Of a stretch of DNA of 64,000 nt, positions 5,775-14,811 are shown piece after piece; position 1 is the stretch's first letter, and every line of letters starts with the position of its first letter. The stretch is from positions 49,371 to 113,370 of the forward strand of contig JACDOG010000008.1 in NCBI GenBank assembly GCA_017656305.1, given 5' to 3'. The stretch is from Thermoanaerobacteraceae bacterium (GTDB taxonomy: Bacteria > Bacillota > JADQBR01). The notes below the pieces were generated by a model, which was given only the letters and a program-made list of their open reading frames with translations, made no database searches and was not told the origin of the DNA. The position numbers and the translations under genes were made by a program.

Positions 5775-8363
5775 TTAATCACCATTGTTTTCCAATAAGT
5801 TCTCTAATTCACACCTGAATTTTTCTTGACCTTCTAACAATCTTCCATCTTTTAGATATTCAAAAAATTCCGCATATCCGTTGGGACTTAAAAAATGAAA
5901 AATATACTTCTGTTTAATTCCTTGTTCTTCCAATTTTTTGTTTAATCTTTCAAAATGTTCTTTAGAATATCTGTATTTTGCTTTATTCTCGTCAGAATCA
6001 TCTCCATCAGATTTGATTTCAACAACAATGAAATATTCAATTTCATCTTTCTTTATCTTTATAAAGAAATCTGGATTAAAAGTTGAGTTCGGTTTTTGAT
6101 GTCCTCCCTTTCTCCAAGTATATTCTATGCTATAAAATCCTCTATCTCTTGATTTTATCCACGCATCTATTTTTTCTGCATTTTCTTTTTTACATAAAAG
6201 TTCAACAAATTTTCTTTCTGGATCTGCATTTGTAAAAACTATATTTAAAGGTGTTTTAAATAAAAATTCATTTTGTTCTTTAAGTGCATATCTTGGTAGG
6301 GTTTCATCTTTAATTAATTCCTTCAACAATTCTTTTTGCTCGTCACTTTGGATTTCTTCTTCAAAATTATTAGTATAAAATATGGAACAATTTCTTCTTA
6401 AATTTCCAATTCCTATACTTTCCCTTCGAATATCTATAGTTTTGATCTTAATAGGTTCATTAATTTTTTGAATTGTAGTTACTGTTTTCCCTTTCTTTCT
6501 TAAAAGAGTTCCGAAGGCTTGCAAAATCTTATTAACATTTTTCTGGGTCAACCTATCTCCTCTTATTCCTACTCTTTTCATGGATTTAATAATTATGTCT
6601 TTAATCCTATCTCTTGGAGGAAGATTATTTTTAGTATATTGATCTTCTCCTAATTGTAAAACTCTTCCTTCCCAGTCTCTGATAGAAAATTCGTCATATA
6701 TTTTATCTACAACTTCTTCCACGCTCCACGTATTATACTCTATAGCATAGTATTTTTCTCTTAACCCTCCTGATATCGATTCATAAACTGTTTCTTTGTT
6801 AACAATTTCAACTTGTGATTCTAGTTTTATCCCCTCTTGTTCGATTCTGGAATAATCATAAATTTCTTTATCTCTTTTATGCTCTATCTCGATTTCTTCT
6901 TTACTATAATCTAGATTATATACTTCAAAGTTATATTTTGCTCTTTTCCCTTTTTTTATAACTTCACTATAAATTCTTGTTTCGATTTCAAGAATTTCAT
7001 CAACAAGTCCTCTAATATTTCTACTCCAAGCATCATGATTAAATACAATAACTCTTGGCTGTGGTGATTTGTATTCTTCAGGAATTCTTAAACCTCTTCC
7101 TAAAACCTGAGCTATTAGCAATTTCGAATTAAATGCCCTATCTTCCCATGGAACAATTTGAAAAACATTTTTCACATCCCAGCCTTCTGTAAGCATAGAT
7201 ACCGATACAATCCATTCTGTTGGATCGTTTTTATCGTCAACAGTTTCAAGTTTTGGTATATTAGCTTTATGTTCTTGAGCAGAGGTAACAATTAAAACTT
7301 TTTGTTCTATATTTTCTCTTGAAATCTGTTCTTTCTCGACTAATAGATCAATTAAATCTTCTCTTAAATTTTTTGCACTTGATATATCTTTTGTAACTAA
7401 AATGGTCAACGGCTTTATTCTTGAATACTTTTCTTTATTTTCTAAGTGATTTTGATATATCTTTTGAAATTTTTCACCATTAATACTATCGTCTTTTTGG
7501 ACATACTCAATATTTTTAACAATTTTATCTTCAATTGCCTCTCTTAAAGAATATCTGTAAATAACATCGTTAAAATATTCGTTATCAATATACGCCGTTC
7601 CAGTAAAACCTAAAATATATTTAAAATTATAATCTGGGTTTAATAAAAAATTTTTCCATTTTTTAATACTTTGACTTTCTTTATTTTTACCTGTTACTTT
7701 ATTAAAAATATGATGAGACTCATCATTTAAAACTAAAACTCTTTCTCCTTGATTTTTAAAACTATCTTCAATTGACGATCCAGTTCTTTCATAAACCGCA
7801 TGAATGTTTTCAACACAGATATCTCCATTTTTAACAGTTACGTCAGCATTTACAATTCTTGGATTTTTATATTTTGCACTTTTAGGAATAGATTTTTTGA
7901 GTCTTGCATCACCACTTAATTTTTTAAATTTCTCGGTTAATCCTGATTCTATCGTTAATGAAGGGCATAGAACTAACACTTTATCAACCAGGTCAAGGCC
8001 TAATATAATTTGGGCTATTCCATAAATAACATAAGATTTTCCTGTTCCTGTTGCCAAGTCAATGTTTGCAGAAAGTTTTCCTGGGAGTTGCAAATGCCTT
8101 TTATATTCATTCAAAGAGGAATATTTTACCTTTAACTCAGGATTTTTTTCAAAATTCTCTTCTACTAAATCTTCAATTTTTCCATATCTCCCTGAAGCCA
8201 AATAAATAACAGCATTCCTGATTGCTTCTTTTTGATACTCTCTATCTCCACAAAGCACTTCTAAAAAAGATTCCCAAGCATCCAAATCTAATTTAGTAGG
8301 ATCATAAACCGTATTAACTTTTAAAACCAAATCTTTTGTTTTATATATTTTTATTTCTTCCAT
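5775..8363 (-). CDS. res: Type III restriction enzyme, Res subunit
   Basis: An ATP-dependent translocase-endonuclease of about 862 residues that cuts DNA together with the Mod subunit when two unmethylated sites meet. The N-terminal superfamily 2 helicase has Walker A Ala-Thr-Gly-Thr-Gly-Lys-Ser (about residue 110), a DEAD-like box Asn-Asp-Glu-Ser-His-His (about 215), and motif VI Gln-Val-Leu-Gly-Arg-Gly-Leu-Arg (about 420). The C-terminal nuclease shows Asn-Pro-Asp-Phe-Phe-Ile-Lys followed by Val-Glu-Ile-Lys-Ser-Asp, the PD-(D/E)xK pattern. I prefer ATG 8363 to the upstream GTG at 8372 because of TAGGTAGGTG before it. It follows mod within 10 bp, one operon. The pair is much richer in A+T than the genes around it, a sign of separate acquisition. 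Confidence 0.93.
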   Translation of the reverse strand: MEEIKIYKTKDLVLKVNTVYDPTKLDLDAWESFLEVLCGDREYQKEAIRNAVIYLASGRYGKIEDLVEENFEKNPELKVKYSSLNEYKRHLQLPGKLSANIDLATGTGKSYVIYGIAQIILGLDLVDKVLVLCPSLTIESGLTEKFKKLSGDARLKKSIPKSAKYKNPRIVNADVTVKNGDICVENIHAVYERTGSSIEDSFKNQGERVLVLNDESHHIFNKVTGKNKESQSIKKWKNFLLNPDYNFKYILGFTGTAYIDNEYFNDVIYRYSLREAIEDKIVKNIEYVQKDDSINGEKFQKIYQNHLENKEKYSRIKPLTILVTKDISSAKNLREDLIDLLVEKEQISRENIEQKVLIVTSAQEHKANIPKLETVDDKNDPTEWIVSVSMLTEGWDVKNVFQIVPWEDRAFNSKLLIAQVLGRGLRIPEEYKSPQPRVIVFNHDAWSRNIRGLVDEILEIETRIYSEVIKKGKRAKYNFEVYNLDYSKEEIEIEHKRDKEIYDYSRIEQEGIKLESQVEIVNKETVYESISGGLREKYYAIEYNTWSVEEVVDKIYDEFSIRDWEGRVLQLGEDQYTKNNLPPRDRIKDIIIKSMKRVGIRGDRLTQKNVNKILQAFGTLLRKKGKTVTTIQKINEPIKIKTIDIRRESIGIGNLRRNCSIFYTNNFEEEIQSDEQKELLKELIKDETLPRYALKEQNEFLFKTPLNIVFTNADPERKFVELLCKKENAEKIDAWIKSRDRGFYSIEYTWRKGGHQKPNSTFNPDFFIKIKKDEIEYFIVVEIKSDGDDSDENKAKYRYSKEHFERLNKKLEEQGIKQKYIFHFLSPNGYAEFFEYLKDGRLLEGQEKFRCELENLLENNGD

Positions 8364-8372
8364 AGTTATCAC

Positions 8373-10439
8373 CTACCTAATATTAAAAATTTCCGCAAAA
8401 TCATTTCCGTATATATCTGAGTAAACTACCATAATTTGCTTACCCACCTTTAATTTATTTAATTCAATAACCAATCCATTATCTTTTATCTCTTTCAATT
8501 TATTTCTAATATCTTTTTCATTTTCATCTTTTTTCTTAGATTCTTTAGGTAATAATTCGTCTGCAAAATAAACCTCATCCATTTCAAAATATTTTCCGTT
8601 ATAGTTTTTATCAATAAACACTGCCGACAATGTTTCAAGATTTTCTAAAATTTTCCCTTCTTCATCTTTATAATATTGGCTCCTAAATTCTTTAATTATT
8701 ATTTTCACTTTTTCACTGTCTATTTTTAATTCAGTCTTTACTTCTGGCTGTCTTATAAAATGAAAACCTATTACTTCTTCTAAATCATTTACATTTTTCT
8801 TACTTTGTGGTTGTCTTAACCTTTGAAATTGTATTTTATGCAATTCTTTTATCACCTGATAAGGGATTTTTAAAAAGTAATATCTTAATTCATCTATTTC
8901 ATAATAATCTGTTAAGAAATCAATGTAATTTGCAGGAGCTATAATATAAACTCTTCCCGATACTCTATTTCCTATCGTTTTATGTATTTCGTTTAGATAA
9001 TTTTCATCTACTGACGCATTTTTAAATTTTCTATAATCAAATACTTTTACAGGATATTCTCCTTTTTTACCATCAAACTTAAACCCTGCAATCTCAAAAG
9101 GATTTATATCTACTTCAAAAAGCTGAGATACAAAACTTAAATATCTCTCCCATTCCATATCCAAAGCCTGCTTTAAATCATATAGTCCAAGCCTTGCTGT
9201 TATAAAGCTCTTCGCTTTTTTGCCATATTTCCTTTTGGGATTTTCCAAATCTTTACTGCTTTGTATTGTCAAAATCCTTTTTTGCATAGTGTAGTAAGAA
9301 TATTTTCCAATATCACAAACTATCCATCTTCTACCAAGTTTTTCAGCTACTGCTGCTGTTGTACCTGAGCCTGCAAAGAAGTCTAAAACAAGATCTCCTT
9401 CTTTTGTAACTGATTTTATAATTCTTTCCAATAATTCTTCGGAGTTTTCTGTTGGATAATCATATTTTTTTGAATATCCCGGGATATCTGTCCAGTTAGA
9501 ACCTATTGTTTCCCACTTAGTTAAAAATTCTGGCATTTGTTTTTCTTCATTCCATCTTACCAATCCCTGAGCAATTGCATCATCAAATCCTTCTTGACTT
9601 AACGCCCACCTTCTACCCTCTGGAGCTTTAACTTTTTTCCCAAAAATATTTCTATATAATAAACTTTCGTCTTTTCTACTTCCAGGTAAGTGCATATCTA
9701 CCCATTTCCATTCTTTCTTTGGTTTTAATTTTCTGTACCCGTAAAAATTCAAAAAATCTTTATTTTTAGCATAAAAAAAGATTGTATCTGTTGCTGTGGC
9801 AAATTGTTTATGTTCTCCTTTCAGTGTCCTGGTTCTTTTTACTACAATTTCATTTCTAAAATTCTCTTTTCCAAAAATTTCATCCATTATAACTTTTACG
9901 TAATGTCCAAAATGATAATCAAGTCTTACAAAAATACTACCATCATCTGCTAAAATTTCTTTCGCTAAAATTAGTCTTCTCCTTAAAAATTCAACAAATT
10001 CAGCACCTTTTCTTTTAGCACTATAAGCACTTTGCCCTTTATTTCCATCATATTCATCACCTGTTCCGAACGGTGGATCAATATAAATAAGCTTTACTTT
10101 GCCTTTGACCTTATCTTTTATTAAAGGATCTTTATTTTCATAAATCGTTTTTAGAAACTGCAAATTATCCCCAAAAACAATCATATTTTTCCAGTTATCG
10201 TCAAAGGCCTCATGTTCTTCTCCGTTAAAAACTTTATCAATCTGTAAAGGAACAGGGAAAACACCATCTTCATTAGCAAGTAAATCTTCTTTTCTAATCT
10301 TACCTGCATAAACAAGCTCATATTCTTTCTGTTTTGTAGGGAAAAGTTGATACTTAAATTCTTCAGGCAATTCTTTTCCTTCTTGAATAAGTTTTATAAT
10401 AAATTCCTTTTGTTGTTTTGTTAATTTTTTTTCTATCAT
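8373..10439 (-). CDS. mod: Type III DNA methyltransferase, Mod subunit
   Basis: A 688-residue beta-class adenine-N6 methyltransferase that recognises the target and protects host DNA. The catalytic motif Asp-Pro-Pro-Phe-Gly-Thr-Gly lies near residue 120, and the S-adenosylmethionine motif Leu-Asp-Phe-Phe-Ala-Gly-Ser-Gly-Thr-Thr near 355, an order typical of the beta class. The region between holds the target recognition domain, and the C-terminal third should contact Res. ATG 10439 is chosen over GTG 10448 since GAGGTG sits 6 bases before it. Both active-site motifs are intact. Target sequence cannot be read from the protein. Confidence 0.93.
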   Translation of the reverse strand: MIEKKLTKQQKEFIIKLIQEGKELPEEFKYQLFPTKQKEYELVYAGKIRKEDLLANEDGVFPVPLQIDKVFNGEEHEAFDDNWKNMIVFGDNLQFLKTIYENKDPLIKDKVKGKVKLIYIDPPFGTGDEYDGNKGQSAYSAKRKGAEFVEFLRRRLILAKEILADDGSIFVRLDYHFGHYVKVIMDEIFGKENFRNEIVVKRTRTLKGEHKQFATATDTIFFYAKNKDFLNFYGYRKLKPKKEWKWVDMHLPGSRKDESLLYRNIFGKKVKAPEGRRWALSQEGFDDAIAQGLVRWNEEKQMPEFLTKWETIGSNWTDIPGYSKKYDYPTENSEELLERIIKSVTKEGDLVLDFFAGSGTTAAVAEKLGRRWIVCDIGKYSYYTMQKRILTIQSSKDLENPKRKYGKKAKSFITARLGLYDLKQALDMEWERYLSFVSQLFEVDINPFEIAGFKFDGKKGEYPVKVFDYRKFKNASVDENYLNEIHKTIGNRVSGRVYIIAPANYIDFLTDYYEIDELRYYFLKIPYQVIKELHKIQFQRLRQPQSKKNVNDLEEVIGFHFIRQPEVKTELKIDSEKVKIIIKEFRSQYYKDEEGKILENLETLSAVFIDKNYNGKYFEMDEVYFADELLPKESKKKDENEKDIRNKLKEIKDNGLVIELNKLKVGKQIMVVYSDIYGNDFAEIFNIR

Positions 10440-10677
10440 AGTCAACACCTCATTTTATAATCTTATTTATAATTTAGATCCGTAGGTAAACAATAAAAAT
10501 GCCAGAATATGCGCATATTAAGAGCTAAAATCTCCTAAACAATTCAACGGCCTTCTTTTAAAAAGGTCGTACAATTTGTTTATATTCGAACAGGTCGGAT
10601 ATCTTTCCATATTTGGAAGATATGCGACTATGTTGCATATACATCTCTCTGGTCGACTGTGTATCACTCGCATTCTT
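10440..10677. other. Intergenic region upstream of mod
   Basis: No gene is seen. There are two small inverted repeats: GATATCTTTCCATATTTGG-type dyad symmetry near 10608-10625, and AAAAGG/CCTTTT near 10550-10566. The promoter of the mod-res operon should lie here but is not clear. Confidence 0.3.
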
Positions 10678-10788
10678 TCACTCATATTTCATTTTCTGTG
10701 TTAAAAGCTTAGAAACCAGCGGGTAACTTTCACAAAGATATCCTTTCCCCCTCCATTCCTGGCTCAGTTTCGTTATAACCTGATACAT
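10678..10788 (-). CDS. Very small hypothetical protein downstream of the integrase
   Basis: A 36-residue ORF starts at ATG 10788 with GGAGGA about 11 bases upstream, directly after the tyrosine recombinase gene on the same strand. The sequence (Met-Tyr-Gln-Val-Ile-Thr-Lys-Leu-Ser-Gln-Glu-Trp...) is not low-complexity. No family is recognised; it may be a fragment of a longer protein. Confidence 0.35.
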   Translation of the reverse strand: MYQVITKLSQEWRGKGYLCESYPLVSKLLTQKMKYE

Positions 10789-10826
10789 ATTCAATTTTAT
10801 CTTCCTCCTAAATACCTCAGCAAAAT

Positions 10827-11696
10827 TCATTCCCAAGCCAGCTTGTCTACGCTGTTCTGAAGGTCCTTCCTTGTAGGTCTGGTATATTTAGCTGTTGTGT
10901 TCAAATCAGCATGGCCAGCAAGCACCGCCACCCTGTCCAGACTCTCCCCGGCATCCACAAGAGACTTGCAGAAAGTGTGTCTTAAAACGTGCGGGGTTAC
11001 GTTCTCCAGTCTGGCGTCATAGGCATACCTGGATATCATATACTCAATATTCCGTGCGGTTATATGCCTGCCTCCCCTTCCTGGAAACAGTGGACCGGGA
11101 TCGTTCCCCCTTACTTCAAGCCAGCCCTTCAATGCTCTTCTGGCCGTAAGGTTTAACGGCACTTCCCGGTATTTATTTCCTTTCCCTGAACGGACAATAA
11201 TATGCCCGCTCCTTTCCTTAATTGTTACATCATCTATATTTAATGCACACAGCTCGGAAACCCTTAAGCCCGTGTGCAAAAGTAAAGTAATAATAGCAAT
11301 GTCTCTTTCCCTGCCGGATTTCTGCACGGCCCGCATTAAGGCCTGCTGTTCTTTCCTCCCCAGTGCCCTAGGTGCATTCTTGACTTCGGATACGGGTTTT
11401 ATGTCCCCGGCAGGGTTCTGGTCGATGCGGCCCTTTTCTACAGCCCACTTAAAAAATGCCTTCAAAGAACGTAAAGCCCGGTTTATCGTGGCCGGTTTCT
11501 GCTTCCGGTTTTGAAGGTACCTCTTGAATTCTGCTATATCCAGCGGGCCGACTACACCCACTTCAGGTAGTTCACCGACCGTATCCCGATACCATTTTAT
11601 AAATTTTTTCAGGTCAGAAAGGTATGCATGTACGGTGAAAGGACTTGCATCCTTCTCCCTGAGGTGGACTTCAAATTCAAAAACAAGGTCGTACAT
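10827..11696 (-). CDS. Tyrosine recombinase, XerC/XerD-like
   Basis: A 289-residue site-specific recombinase. The N-terminal SAM-like core-binding domain covers about residues 1-90. The catalytic domain has Arg145 (His-Thr-Gly-Leu-Arg-Val-Ser-Glu-Leu), Lys172 in the beta hairpin, His236-x-x-Arg239, His262 (Gly-His-Ala) and nucleophile Tyr271, so the full active-site set is present. It could resolve dimers of the excised circular element, or be the integrase of an element nested within the skin. No att repeat was found next to it. Length and motifs fit XerD-type enzymes. No gene encoding a directionality factor is obvious beside it. Confidence 0.88.
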   Translation of the reverse strand: MYDLVFEFEVHLREKDASPFTVHAYLSDLKKFIKWYRDTVGELPEVGVVGPLDIAEFKRYLQNRKQKPATINRALRSLKAFFKWAVEKGRIDQNPAGDIKPVSEVKNAPRALGRKEQQALMRAVQKSGRERDIAIITLLLHTGLRVSELCALNIDDVTIKERSGHIIVRSGKGNKYREVPLNLTARRALKGWLEVRGNDPGPLFPGRGGRHITARNIEYMISRYAYDARLENVTPHVLRHTFCKSLVDAGESLDRVAVLAGHADLNTTAKYTRPTRKDLQNSVDKLAWE

Positions 11697-11912
11697 AGGA
11701 CATCATTTCCGTATAAAGAATATCCGAAATAATTTTTTCTAGTTAGAGGGTAATTTTTCCTGCATTATCAGAAAAATTTCTAATATTTTTTTCGAATAAG
11801 ATTTCTTATGCGAAAAAATTAAACAAAAATAAGTATGTTTTCTCATTTTACTCAGATTATGGAGTTTGTCGGCAGTTAATTTAATTTCTTCCCCTCTAGT
11901 CGGATCAAAAAC

Positions 11913-12045
11913 CCACCAAAATGCCCAAAAATAATACGTTTCTGGGATTTTTGTTTTTTTTAAAATCACTGCAAAAATTACCGTTTACCAAAAGAGATTC
12001 CGCCTGTGCCCCGTCATTTAGGGCTTTCAGCTATTTCAAATTTGG
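11913..12045. repeat. Duplicate of the CRISPR downstream flank, copy A
   Basis: About 133 bp match 14252-14383 on the same strand with scattered differences and one short indel. They begin CCACCAAAATGCCCAAAAAT and end CAAATTTGG. Copy B runs into the degenerate last repeat of the CRISPR array. Copy A runs into an unrelated inverted repeat. An open frame through copy A (minus strand, up to 11969) has no ribosome binding site and is not called as a gene. Confidence 0.8.
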
Positions 12046-12087
12046 CGTCGATCCCCAGAGGGGTTTTTACACTATTGAAGATCGACG
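12046..12087. repeat. Inverted repeat at the end of the duplicated flank
   Basis: CGTCGATC (12046-12053) and GATCGACG (12080-12087) are perfect complements enclosing a small CCCC-AGA-GGGG hairpin. It stands where the array would start if copy A were a CRISPR trailer. It could be one surviving repeat of a lost array, but a single copy proves nothing. Confidence 0.5.
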
Positions 12088-12182
12088 AAATGTTTCATAA
12101 TTTAGGGGGTCAGCCCGGTTTATTGTTTTCATCTGTTCCAATTGTTACTATGACGGAGACTAGATTTTTAAAACCAGCGAAA

Positions 12183-13334
12183 CTAACGGTTATTTTTGTA
12201 CAAGTGTTTCAATTGCTCAATTGTAATCCAGGGTCTTTTCCTATGCAACATTCGATGACAGTTTGAACAAACCAGAGCAAGATCCGTTAGCTTTGTTTTT
12301 GCTCCGAGGTCTAACTCAGAAACAGGGATAATATGGTGACACTCAATGTATCCCTCCCCTATTTCACCATATGCTTCTCTAAAGTCAAACCCACAGACTT
12401 CACATTTCAACCTTCCGTTATTCTGTCTTAACGCAATTTCTTTAGCCTTTCTTACCAGCGTTTGATTACGTTCTCTAGCTTTATGAATACGGTAAAGTAT
12501 TTTTCCCTCTGGGAACTCTAATTCTTCTTCGTCTTCCGAAGAATTTGCAACTGATTGAGCAATTTCGCCAGCAACTGTGTTTCTAATTTGCTGCGCTACT
12601 CTGGACAGCAATTTTCTATCTGTGGCAAATTCGTCCCAAATTTCTGTTTCTAATTTTCCTCCTCTCTGTAAGCCCTTTCCGGGGTAGTTTGGATCAATGG
12701 CTCGAAAATTCATCAACTTCATATGTACTCCGTTTGGATTACAAAATTTTTCCTGGTTTGGCCTGTTAGAATGGATCGGGAGCTTGTTTAATAACTCGCT
12801 AAGTTCAATGACATTTGGGTGTTCTGGACTACTTTTGTTTAAGTCAATTTTAAAGTAGAGGTCTAAGGCTAATATCAGTTCGTCTCTATGCCATTTCGGA
12901 TTTTTAGCAATTACTTGTTTTTGATCAGGAGCGGCTACTTTGGTTATCCTGTAATGATAGGGTTTTGCAGTACTGAATATATAGAGGTATTCAGTTTTAT
13001 CATCCGGAATTTTACGTTTCCGTAACTCGCCACTGACAGGATCACATAAAAAGTTGTAACTCTCAGGAAAGAGGGCTTTCATTAGTTGCCTAAGCTCTGG
13101 ACCCTGATACAAAATTCTAAGAGTATCATTTTTTCTACCGATGGCATCAGCATTGCCTATTCTTATTGGATACTCGGTCCCGTTATAAACCAAATAACCG
13201 GTTATAGAATGCCCTCGGGGAATGTGTTTTATCGGACCATTGAGAAACTCCCTGTGAAGTCTTTGTGGAATGGTTAGACCATATTTGAATAAAGATAAAT
13301 CTACTTTCTTTTTATAGAGCAATTTTTCTTCCAC
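12183..13334 (-). CDS. HNH endonuclease, McrA-like (putative Type IV restriction)
   Basis: A protein of about 383 residues. The C-terminal HNH domain contains Cys-Glu-Val-Cys, the catalytic segment Glu-Cys-His-His-Ile-Ile-Pro-Val, and Cys-Ser-Asn-Cys-His-Arg-Met-Leu-His, so both zinc-binding Cys pairs and the His-His are present. The middle holds the Trp-His-Arg-Asp-Glu-Leu-Ile-Leu-Ala-Leu-Asp-Leu-Tyr-Phe block common in predicted modification-dependent McrA-family nucleases. The N-terminal 150 residues probably recognise DNA. I prefer GTG 13334, with GGGGTGG 6 bases upstream, to ATG 13349, which has no ribosome binding site. It stands alone between IS debris and the integrase. The role in restricting modified DNA is inferred from the family. 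Confidence 0.82.
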   Translation of the reverse strand: MEEKLLYKKKVDLSLFKYGLTIPQRLHREFLNGPIKHIPRGHSITGYLVYNGTEYPIRIGNADAIGRKNDTLRILYQGPELRQLMKALFPESYNFLCDPVSGELRKRKIPDDKTEYLYIFSTAKPYHYRITKVAAPDQKQVIAKNPKWHRDELILALDLYFKIDLNKSSPEHPNVIELSELLNKLPIHSNRPNQEKFCNPNGVHMKLMNFRAIDPNYPGKGLQRGGKLETEIWDEFATDRKLLSRVAQQIRNTVAGEIAQSVANSSEDEEELEFPEGKILYRIHKARERNQTLVRKAKEIALRQNNGRLKCEVCGFDFREAYGEIGEGYIECHHIIPVSELDLGAKTKLTDLALVCSNCHRMLHRKRPWITIEQLKHLYKNNR

Positions 13335-13389
13335 ATTTAACCACCCCATTAAGTAAAATAGTTCTGTTAACTTAAATCATATTTGCAAT

Positions 13390-13465
13390 CGTAGAACCCC
13401 AGTGTTTATGCTGTTGGTGTAAGTTCCCAGCTTCACCCCCAGACATAAACAGAGGAGGTTCTACG
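13390..13465. repeat. Long hairpin at the start of an IS remnant
   Basis: CGTAGAACC...TGTTTATG (13390-13410) pairs with CATAAACA...GGTTCTACG (13444-13465), 17 of about 21 positions. The right arm also holds GAGGAGG, the ribosome binding site of the zinc-ribbon ORF that follows. It is probably an IS end with a transcript-regulating hairpin. Confidence 0.6.
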
Positions 13466-13468
13466 AAA

Positions 13469-13651
13469 ATGGTTAACTTATCTTGTCCCAAGTGCTCAAG
13501 TAACTTTTTGTGGAAGTACGGCCGCGATCGTAAAAGTCGTCAAAAATACTGCTGTAAACAATGCCGTACTCAATTTGTACCTGAAGCAAATCAACGTAAA
13601 CAGCTTAACATTAAATGCCCTTGGTGCGGCTGTGCTATGGAAGTGTTATAA
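13469..13651 (+). pseudogene. Truncated transposase, zinc-ribbon N-terminus
   Basis: A 60-codon ORF with a good ribosome binding site encodes a zinc ribbon: Cys-Pro-Lys-Cys near the start, then Cys-Cys-Lys-Gln-Cys, and Cys-Pro-Trp-Cys-Gly-Cys. This is typical of the N-terminal part of some IS transposases, such as the InsA type. It then stops, and no catalytic domain follows. Most likely a remnant. Confidence 0.6.
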
Positions 13652-13704
13652 TGGCCCCAGAAATTCGGACAGCATAAAAGGCTAATTTAAGATACAATAA
13701 AACC

Positions 13705-13941
13705 ATGAGAAAAAATTATTCAGCCGCCTTTAAGGCGAAAGTAGTTCAGGAAGTATTAAAAGAAGAAAAAACAATATCGCAAATTGCCTCAGAGTACGGT
13801 GTTCATCCTTACACAGACTTGGGAGCCACCCCTTGGAGGGAGGTGCCTGTGCAGCTGGACAGCTTACCATGCGGGCCACTCACTGTCAAGGGTAAAATGA
13901 ACGGGCTTACTTTACGGTTAGAAGCCGGGGTCGGCTTTTAA
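13705..13941 (+). pseudogene. IS3-family OrfA remnant
   Basis: The first 35 codons encode the start of an IS3-type OrfA helix-turn-helix ([10 protein letters not shown]-x-Glu, then [13 protein letters not shown]). After that the frame runs into unrelated sequence. The rest of OrfA and all of OrfB are missing. Confidence 0.7.
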
Positions 13942-14040
13942 ATAAACTGGGATCCCTAGATTAGTCAAACACATTATGAGAGGAGGCACTTTTGTATCTT
14001 AAATTTCATTTTCTGGTGTCTTGACAATGGGATCCACTTT

Positions 14041-14138
14041 AACATGCTTATATACTCAGTAAATTGACTTCCAAAGGTGTACCATCCTTTTAGAATTGTT
14101 TAGTGCTATCATTAGCCAATATAAGAGGGTACACCTTA
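14041..14138. repeat. Dispersed repeat, copy 2, with inverted end
   Basis: 14041-14083 repeats 5096-5138. Within it AAGGTGTACC (to about 14084) has an exact inverted partner GGTACACCTT near 14129-14138. The layout suggests a small degenerate transposable element (MITE-like). The rest of 13942-14251 shows nothing recognisable. Confidence 0.55.
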
Positions 14139-14251
14139 TACTTTTTTCAATCGCTATTTACACAAAAATATTTTTCACTACTTTAGTTTAGAGCAAAAAC
14201 AGGTCATACAAAGATTTGACAACAGAACAAATAGACTTAGACTGTTTCAAT

Positions 14252-14383
14252 CCACCAAAATGCCCAAAAATAATACGTTTTTGGGATTTTTGTTTTTTTA
14301 AAATCGCTGCAAAAATTACCGTTTACCGAAGAAGTTTCTGCCTATGCCTCGTCATTTAAGGCTTTCAGTTTTTTCGAATTTGG
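14252..14383. repeat. CRISPR downstream flank, copy B of the duplicated segment
   Basis: It matches 11913-12045 and ends inside the degenerate terminal repeat of the array. Because the array reads on the minus strand, this is the trailer, not the leader. Confidence 0.8.
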
Positions 14384-14715
14384 ACGATGGTTACATGCTG
14401 CTTGCTGTTACATATATCGCTTGATTAGGTTCAAATTCCTCTATGGACGATGGTTACAATCCAGAAGATGCAACAAAAGTTAGAATAAGTTCGTTCAAAT
14501 TCCTCTATGGACGATGGTTACGGTTGATAATATTGGTTAAACCTTATCCTTATTTGAGTTCAAATTCCTCTATGGACGATGGTTACGGGGTTGAAACAAA
14601 AGAAATAAATAAAGTTCTTGGGTTCAAATTCCTCTATGGACGATGGTTACAAATCAGAAGTAAGAAGATTTAAAGAAAAATTAGAAGTTCAAATTCCTCT
14701 ATGGACGATGGTTAC
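14366..14715 (-). CRISPR. CRISPR array: five intact 29-bp repeats plus one degenerate terminal repeat, five spacers
   Basis: Five identical repeats lie at 14429-14457, 14493-14521, 14558-14586, 14622-14650 and 14687-14715. Spacers are 34-36 bp. On the minus strand the repeat begins GTAACCATCGTCC and ends GAATTTGAAC, close to the ATTGAAAC 3' handle of Type I-B repeats. The sixth repeat (14366-14394) keeps only its first half, marking the leader-distal end. So transcription runs in the same direction as the cas operon, with the leader at 14716-14811. The newest spacer would be 14651-14686. Spacer targets cannot be identified by eye. Confidence 0.95.
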
Positions 14716-14811
14716 CGCAGTCGAAGTATAGAATTCTCTTGGGATTGACAGTATAGAAAGATTAGTTTTTGCGTCAAACTCTCGGTTTTGCATTTACAGT
14801 CACACAAGTTA
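14716..14811 (-). promoter_or_regulatory. CRISPR leader
   Basis: The 96 bp between the cas2 stop codon and the first intact repeat are A+T-rich and non-coding, as expected for the leader that holds the array promoter and guides spacer insertion. Orientation is fixed by the degenerate repeat at the far end. Confidence 0.7.

Noticed and set aside
11739..11969. Minus-strand ORF of 76 residues
   Set aside because: Half of it lies in the duplicated CRISPR-flank DNA, with no ribosome binding site; chance ORF.
12046..12087. A second CRISPR array
   Set aside because: Only one copy of the palindrome exists, so there is no array; kept as an inverted repeat.
14250..14383. This segment as the CRISPR leader
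   Set aside because: The repeat handle, degenerate end repeat and cas gene direction all put the leader on the other side (14716-14811).
14443..14673. Plus-strand ORF across the CRISPR array
   Set aside because: It is made of CRISPR repeats and spacers read as codons.
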